The notes beneath the pieces are model-generated. The model made no database searches, was not told the DNA's origin, and was given only the letters and a program-made list of their open reading frames with translations. From NCBI RefSeq assembly GCF_000385135.1, contig NZ_ARQM01000017.1, forward strand, positions 1 through 64,000: a DNA stretch of 64,000 nucleotides. The letters run 5' to 3'. Of the stretch, positions 61,698-64,000 are shown one piece after another. This DNA comes from Promicromonospora sukumoe 327MFSha3.1 (lineage in GTDB: Bacteria; Actinomycetota; Actinomycetes; Actinomycetales; Cellulomonadaceae). Positions within the stretch are counted from its first letter, which is position 1. Each line of letters starts with the position of its first letter. Both the position numbers and the translations under genes were made by a program.

Positions 61698-62610
61698 GGT
61701 TTTCTGGGGCGCGCTGATCTGGTGTGAGCTGCTCTGGGGCGCTCGGTGCCGTAGCCCGGCGCCGCGCGCCCCAGAGCACTCCGGTGATGACAAGGGCCGC
61801 GCCGGTCGCCGTCCACACGCCGATCTGCTCGCCGAGCAGCACGGCCGAGGCACTCAGGCCGACCACGGGAACCAGCATGGAGAACGGGGCGACGACGCCC
61901 GCGGGGTGCCGGGCCATGAGCCAGGTCCAGACGCCGGAGCCGGCCAGGGTGCCGATCAGGACCGTGTAGGCGAGGCCGAGGAGCGCGGGGGCCATGGCTG
62001 GTCCGGGGATGAACGAGCGGGCGATGGCATCGGGCCCCTCGATGACCAGCGAGAGTGCCAGCATCGGGATCGGCGGCACCACCGACATCCACAAGGTCAG
62101 GTGCAGGGGGTTCGGCGCCTTGGCGCGGGCGCTGGACACGTTGCCGATCGCCCAGCCGAAGCCGCCCGCCAGGACCAGGAGGAACGGCCCGAACGCCGCG
62201 GCCTGCGCCTGGGACCAGCCGACGACGGCGAGACCGAGGGTCGCGACCGAGAGGCCTACGAGCTGCCGGGCGGACACGCGCTCGCGGAACACCGTGGCGC
62301 CGAGCAGCACCGTGAACGGCGCGGACGACTGGAGCACCAGGGACGCGAGCCCCGTCGGCATCCCCGCCGCCATGCCCCAGTAGAGGAAGAGGAACTGCAG
62401 GGTGCCGAACCCGATCCCGTAGCCCAGCAGCCACCGCACCGGCACCTTGGGGCGCGGCACCAGCAGGATCGTGGGGACGGCGATGACCGCGAACCGCAGC
62501 GCCGCGAGCAGGAACGGCGGAAACTGCTCCAGCGAGGCGTGGATCGCGATGAAGTTGAGCCCCCACATGACCGCGACGGACGCGGCGAGCAGGCGGTGCG
62601 AGATCGGCAT
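61630..62610 (-). CDS. EamA/DMT family transporter
   Basis: A 326-residue drug/metabolite transporter with ten hydrophobic segments in two EamA repeats (RLLAASVAVMWGLNFIAIHA; FGPFLLVLAGGFGWAIGNVS). A hydrophilic Pro/Thr-rich tail of about 35 residues overlaps the end of the convergent permease gene. It probably exports a small metabolite or amino acid. It diverges from a LysR gene, its likely regulator. No strong ribosome-binding site precedes the ATG. Confidence 0.85.
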   Translation of the reverse strand: MPISHRLLAASVAVMWGLNFIAIHASLEQFPPFLLAALRFAVIAVPTILLVPRPKVPVRWLLGYGIGFGTLQFLFLYWGMAAGMPTGLASLVLQSSAPFTVLLGATVFRERVSARQLVGLSVATLGLAVVGWSQAQAAAFGPFLLVLAGGFGWAIGNVSSARAKAPNPLHLTLWMSVVPPIPMLALSLVIEGPDAIARSFIPGPAMAPALLGLAYTVLIGTLAGSGVWTWLMARHPAGVVAPFSMLVPVVGLSASAVLLGEQIGVWTATGAALVITGVLWGARRRATAPSAPEQLTPDQRAPENLIPSPTPTPAPPRSTAGAPRTR

Positions 62611-62666
62611 GTCCTGAGCGTCGTCTGATCCGAGTTGAAGGACAAGCGAAATGTTCTACCGCTCCT

Positions 62667-62681
62667 TGTAGGCTGCCTACA
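62667..62681. promoter_or_regulatory. Palindrome overlapping the LysR start codon
   Basis: TGTAGGC-T-GCCTACA, a perfect 15-bp inverted repeat whose last base is the A of the LysR ATG. It lies in the gap shared with the EamA gene, an arrangement suited to autorepression or divergent control by LysR. Confidence 0.6.
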
Positions 62682-63598
62682 TGAACGACCTCTCTCGCGT
62701 CGACCCGCGGCACCTCGACCTGCTGCGCGAGTTCGCGGACCGCGGCTCCGTGACGGCCGTGGCCAAGGCGACGCACCGGACGCCGTCGGCGGTGTCGCAG
62801 CAGCTGCGCACCGCGCAGCGGGAGCTGCGCGGCATCCCGCTCGTCGAGCCGCACGGCCGGGGCCTGCGCCTCACCGAGGCGGGCCGCCTCCTGGCCGACG
62901 GCGGCCGGGAGGTCTCCCGGACGGTCGCCCAGGTGCAGGCGCGGTGGGACGAGTTCATGGGCTCGGCGTCGGGCACCGTGCGAGTGGCGACGCTGCCGAG
63001 TGCGGCGACGGTGCTGCTGCCGGGCGTGCTCGAGCGGCTCGCCGGGACGGAGGTCTCGCTCGAGTGCAGCGATATGGACATCGCGGAGTCGGAGTACTCG
63101 GGGATGGTCGCTGACCACGACATCGTCATCGGGCACAGCTTCACCGGGCCCGTGCCGGCGGGCGCGGAGCACCTGGTGACGGCGGCCCTGCTGCGGGAGC
63201 CGCTGGACATCGCGCTGCGTTCTGGCCATCCCCTGGCGGCGAAGGCGCGGGTCACCGCCCGGGACCTGGTCGCGTACGAGTGGTACGGGGTGCCGCTCGG
63301 GTACCCGTTCGACGGGCTGCGCATAGCGGTCGAGACGGCGGCGGGTGAGCCCGTGCGGGTGGCGCAGCGGCTGCGGGACAACCGGCTGATCGAGGCTTTG
63401 GTGGCGGCCAGCGACCGGGTTGGGGTGCTGCCTCGGTACTCGACGGCGCCTGGTGCCGGGCTGGTGCTGCGGCCGGTGCACGGGATGGACGCGGCGCGGT
63501 GGATCGTGGCGATACTGCGGCCGGATCATGCGGAGCGGCTGGCGGTGCGGACGGCGCTCGAGGCGTTTCGGGCGGTGGGGGCTGAGGTGGGTGCGTGA
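62681..63598 (+). CDS. LysR family transcriptional regulator
   Basis: A 305-residue LysR-type regulator with an N-terminal helix-turn-helix (LDLLREFADRGSVTAVAKAT ... SAVSQQLRTAQRELRG, residues about 13-52). The ligand-binding domain follows (TVRVATLPSAATVLLPGVLE). It is divergent from the EamA transporter, which LysR regulators of this kind often control. The start lies within a palindrome and lacks a clear Shine-Dalgarno, so a leaderless transcript is possible. Confidence 0.87.
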   Translation: MNDLSRVDPRHLDLLREFADRGSVTAVAKATHRTPSAVSQQLRTAQRELRGIPLVEPHGRGLRLTEAGRLLADGGREVSRTVAQVQARWDEFMGSASGTVRVATLPSAATVLLPGVLERLAGTEVSLECSDMDIAESEYSGMVADHDIVIGHSFTGPVPAGAEHLVTAALLREPLDIALRSGHPLAAKARVTARDLVAYEWYGVPLGYPFDGLRIAVETAAGEPVRVAQRLRDNRLIEALVAASDRVGVLPRYSTAPGAGLVLRPVHGMDAARWIVAILRPDHAERLAVRTALEAFRAVGAEVGA

Positions 63599-63704
63599 GG
63601 TCTGGGCTGATGGTGCCGGCTGCTTGGCAGCGCGAGTGGGGCGGCGGCGCGAAGGCGACGCACGCCACGCGGGCGGAACCGCTGGTTGGGCGCGAGGTTT
63701 GCTA

Positions 63705-63739
63705 AGGTAACGCCCGCACCGTGCATCGAGCACGGGCTT
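63705..63739 (+). promoter_or_regulatory. Possible tRNA-Gly promoter -10 region
   Basis: TAAGGT within TTTGCTAAGGTAAC, about 25 bases upstream of the tRNA, resembles an actinobacterial -10 box. A -35 box is not clear. Confidence 0.35.
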
Positions 63740-63810
63740 GCGGGCGTAGCTCAATGGTAGAGCCTTAGTCTTCCAAACTAATTACGCGGGTTCGATTCCC
63801 GTCGCCCGCT
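63740..63810 (+). tRNA. tRNA-Gly(TCC)
   Basis: 71 nt. The acceptor stem GCGGGCG pairs with CGCCCGC. The D-arm is AGCTCAATGGTAGAGC, the anticodon loop is CTTCCAA with anticodon TCC, and the T-loop is TTCGATT. CCA is not encoded. Confidence 0.95.
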
Positions 63811-63819
63811 CAGAGTGCG

Positions 63820-63856
63820 GAAGCCCAGGTCAGAGAGTGTTTCTGACCTGGGCTTC
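63820..63856 (+). terminator. Terminator after tRNA-Gly
   Basis: A perfect 15-bp stem (GAAGCCCAGGTCAGA at 63820-63834 paired with 63842-63856) and a 7-nt loop, ten bases after the tRNA. It may also serve the minus-strand fragment at the right edge. Confidence 0.7.
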
Positions 63857-63924
63857 GTGCATTGTGGAGGGCTGGAGGCAGCGCCGAGTGGTCCCACATG
63901 GCCCTCACTCTCATACCAACGGGC

Positions 63925-63999
63925 TCACCTGTTGTGCTCGTCCATCCACCCCCGGACGACGCCATCGTTGAGCACCATCTGCACAAGGCACTCACAGGC
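63925..63999 (-). CDS. C-terminal fragment of a gene entering from the right edge
   Basis: The minus-strand frame is open from the window edge to TGA at 63925 and ends in ECLVQMVLNDGVVRGWMDEH-type residues, which look like real protein. Only 24 residues are visible, so no family can be named. The 60 bases between it and the hairpin show nothing else. Confidence 0.35.
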   Translation of the reverse strand, partial: ACECLVQMVLNDGVVRGWMDEHNR

Positions 64000-64000
64000 C

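Noticed and set aside
63810-63995. 61-residue minus-strand frame over the tRNA-Gly terminator
   Set aside because: It reads through the hairpin, and a better protein-like frame (63925-63999) overlaps it.

Overview
This is about 64 kb of very high-GC DNA. The dense short-spaced operons, GTG/TTG starts, many CUT1 sugar importers, a DUF222/HNH gene and an Asp23 locus with an ECF sigma factor point to an actinobacterium. A polysaccharide-degrading member of the Micrococcales (Promicromonosporaceae/Cellulomonadaceae type) fits best, but that placement is inference. No rRNA, CRISPR, integrase, transposase or replication origin was seen. Two tRNA genes are present: Pro-TGG on the minus strand and Gly-TCC on the plus strand.

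Layout. 1-1.3 kb: 3' part of a sigma region 4 / zinc-finger / membrane fusion with a Gly-His-Lys tail. 1.4-7.5 kb: ROK repressor diverging from a CUT1 importer plus a GH13 alpha-glucosidase. 7.5-12.7 kb: minus-strand operon LacI, binding protein, two permeases, GH130. 12.7-14.3 kb: TetR and an atypical SDR. 14.3-24.7 kb: large LuxR (LAL) regulator and two large secreted subtilases facing each other. 24.7-27.2 kb: repeat-rich spacer and DUF222/HNH gene. 27.2-32.1 kb: YhgE/Pip protein and an MMPL transporter carrying a C-terminal P-loop domain. 32.2-37.4 kb: class V aminotransferase plus CUT1 importer, with a divergent FCD-GntR regulator. 37.4-38.2 kb: lipoprotein. 38.3-41.9 kb: eight-gene overlapping Asp23-type envelope-stress operon containing its own ECF sigma factor. 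42.1-52.3 kb: MarR gene, then a long minus-strand carbohydrate locus (esterase, CUT1 importer, 1049-aa glycosidase, Gfo/Idh oxidoreductase, LacI). 52.4-54.1 kb: small membrane proteins, tRNA-Pro and a small lipoprotein. 54.1-61.7 kb: arabinofuranoside-type locus (GH43-like, LacI, GH127, CUT1 importer). 61.6-64 kb: EamA exporter, divergent LysR, tRNA-Gly and an edge fragment.

How it works together. Five complete CUT1 binding-protein/permease sets (15 genes) occur, and none has an ATPase gene beside it. They probably share an MsmK/MsiK-type ATPase encoded elsewhere. Each set sits with its own regulator (ROK, three LacI, one GntR) and in most cases with a dedicated enzyme. AAACCGGTTT-type palindromes occur at the LacI promoter near 12.6 kb and again at two promoters near 51.6 and 52.3 kb, suggesting regulatory cross-talk between two sugar loci 40 kb apart. 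Two families of intergenic hairpin repeat (three and two copies) punctuate gene ends. The best candidates for under-described biology are the Asp23/ECF operon with its predicted anti-sigma-like/Asp23 fusion, the MMPL-P-loop fusion, the aminotransferase-CUT1 operon, and the subtilase with a beta-propeller-like tail.
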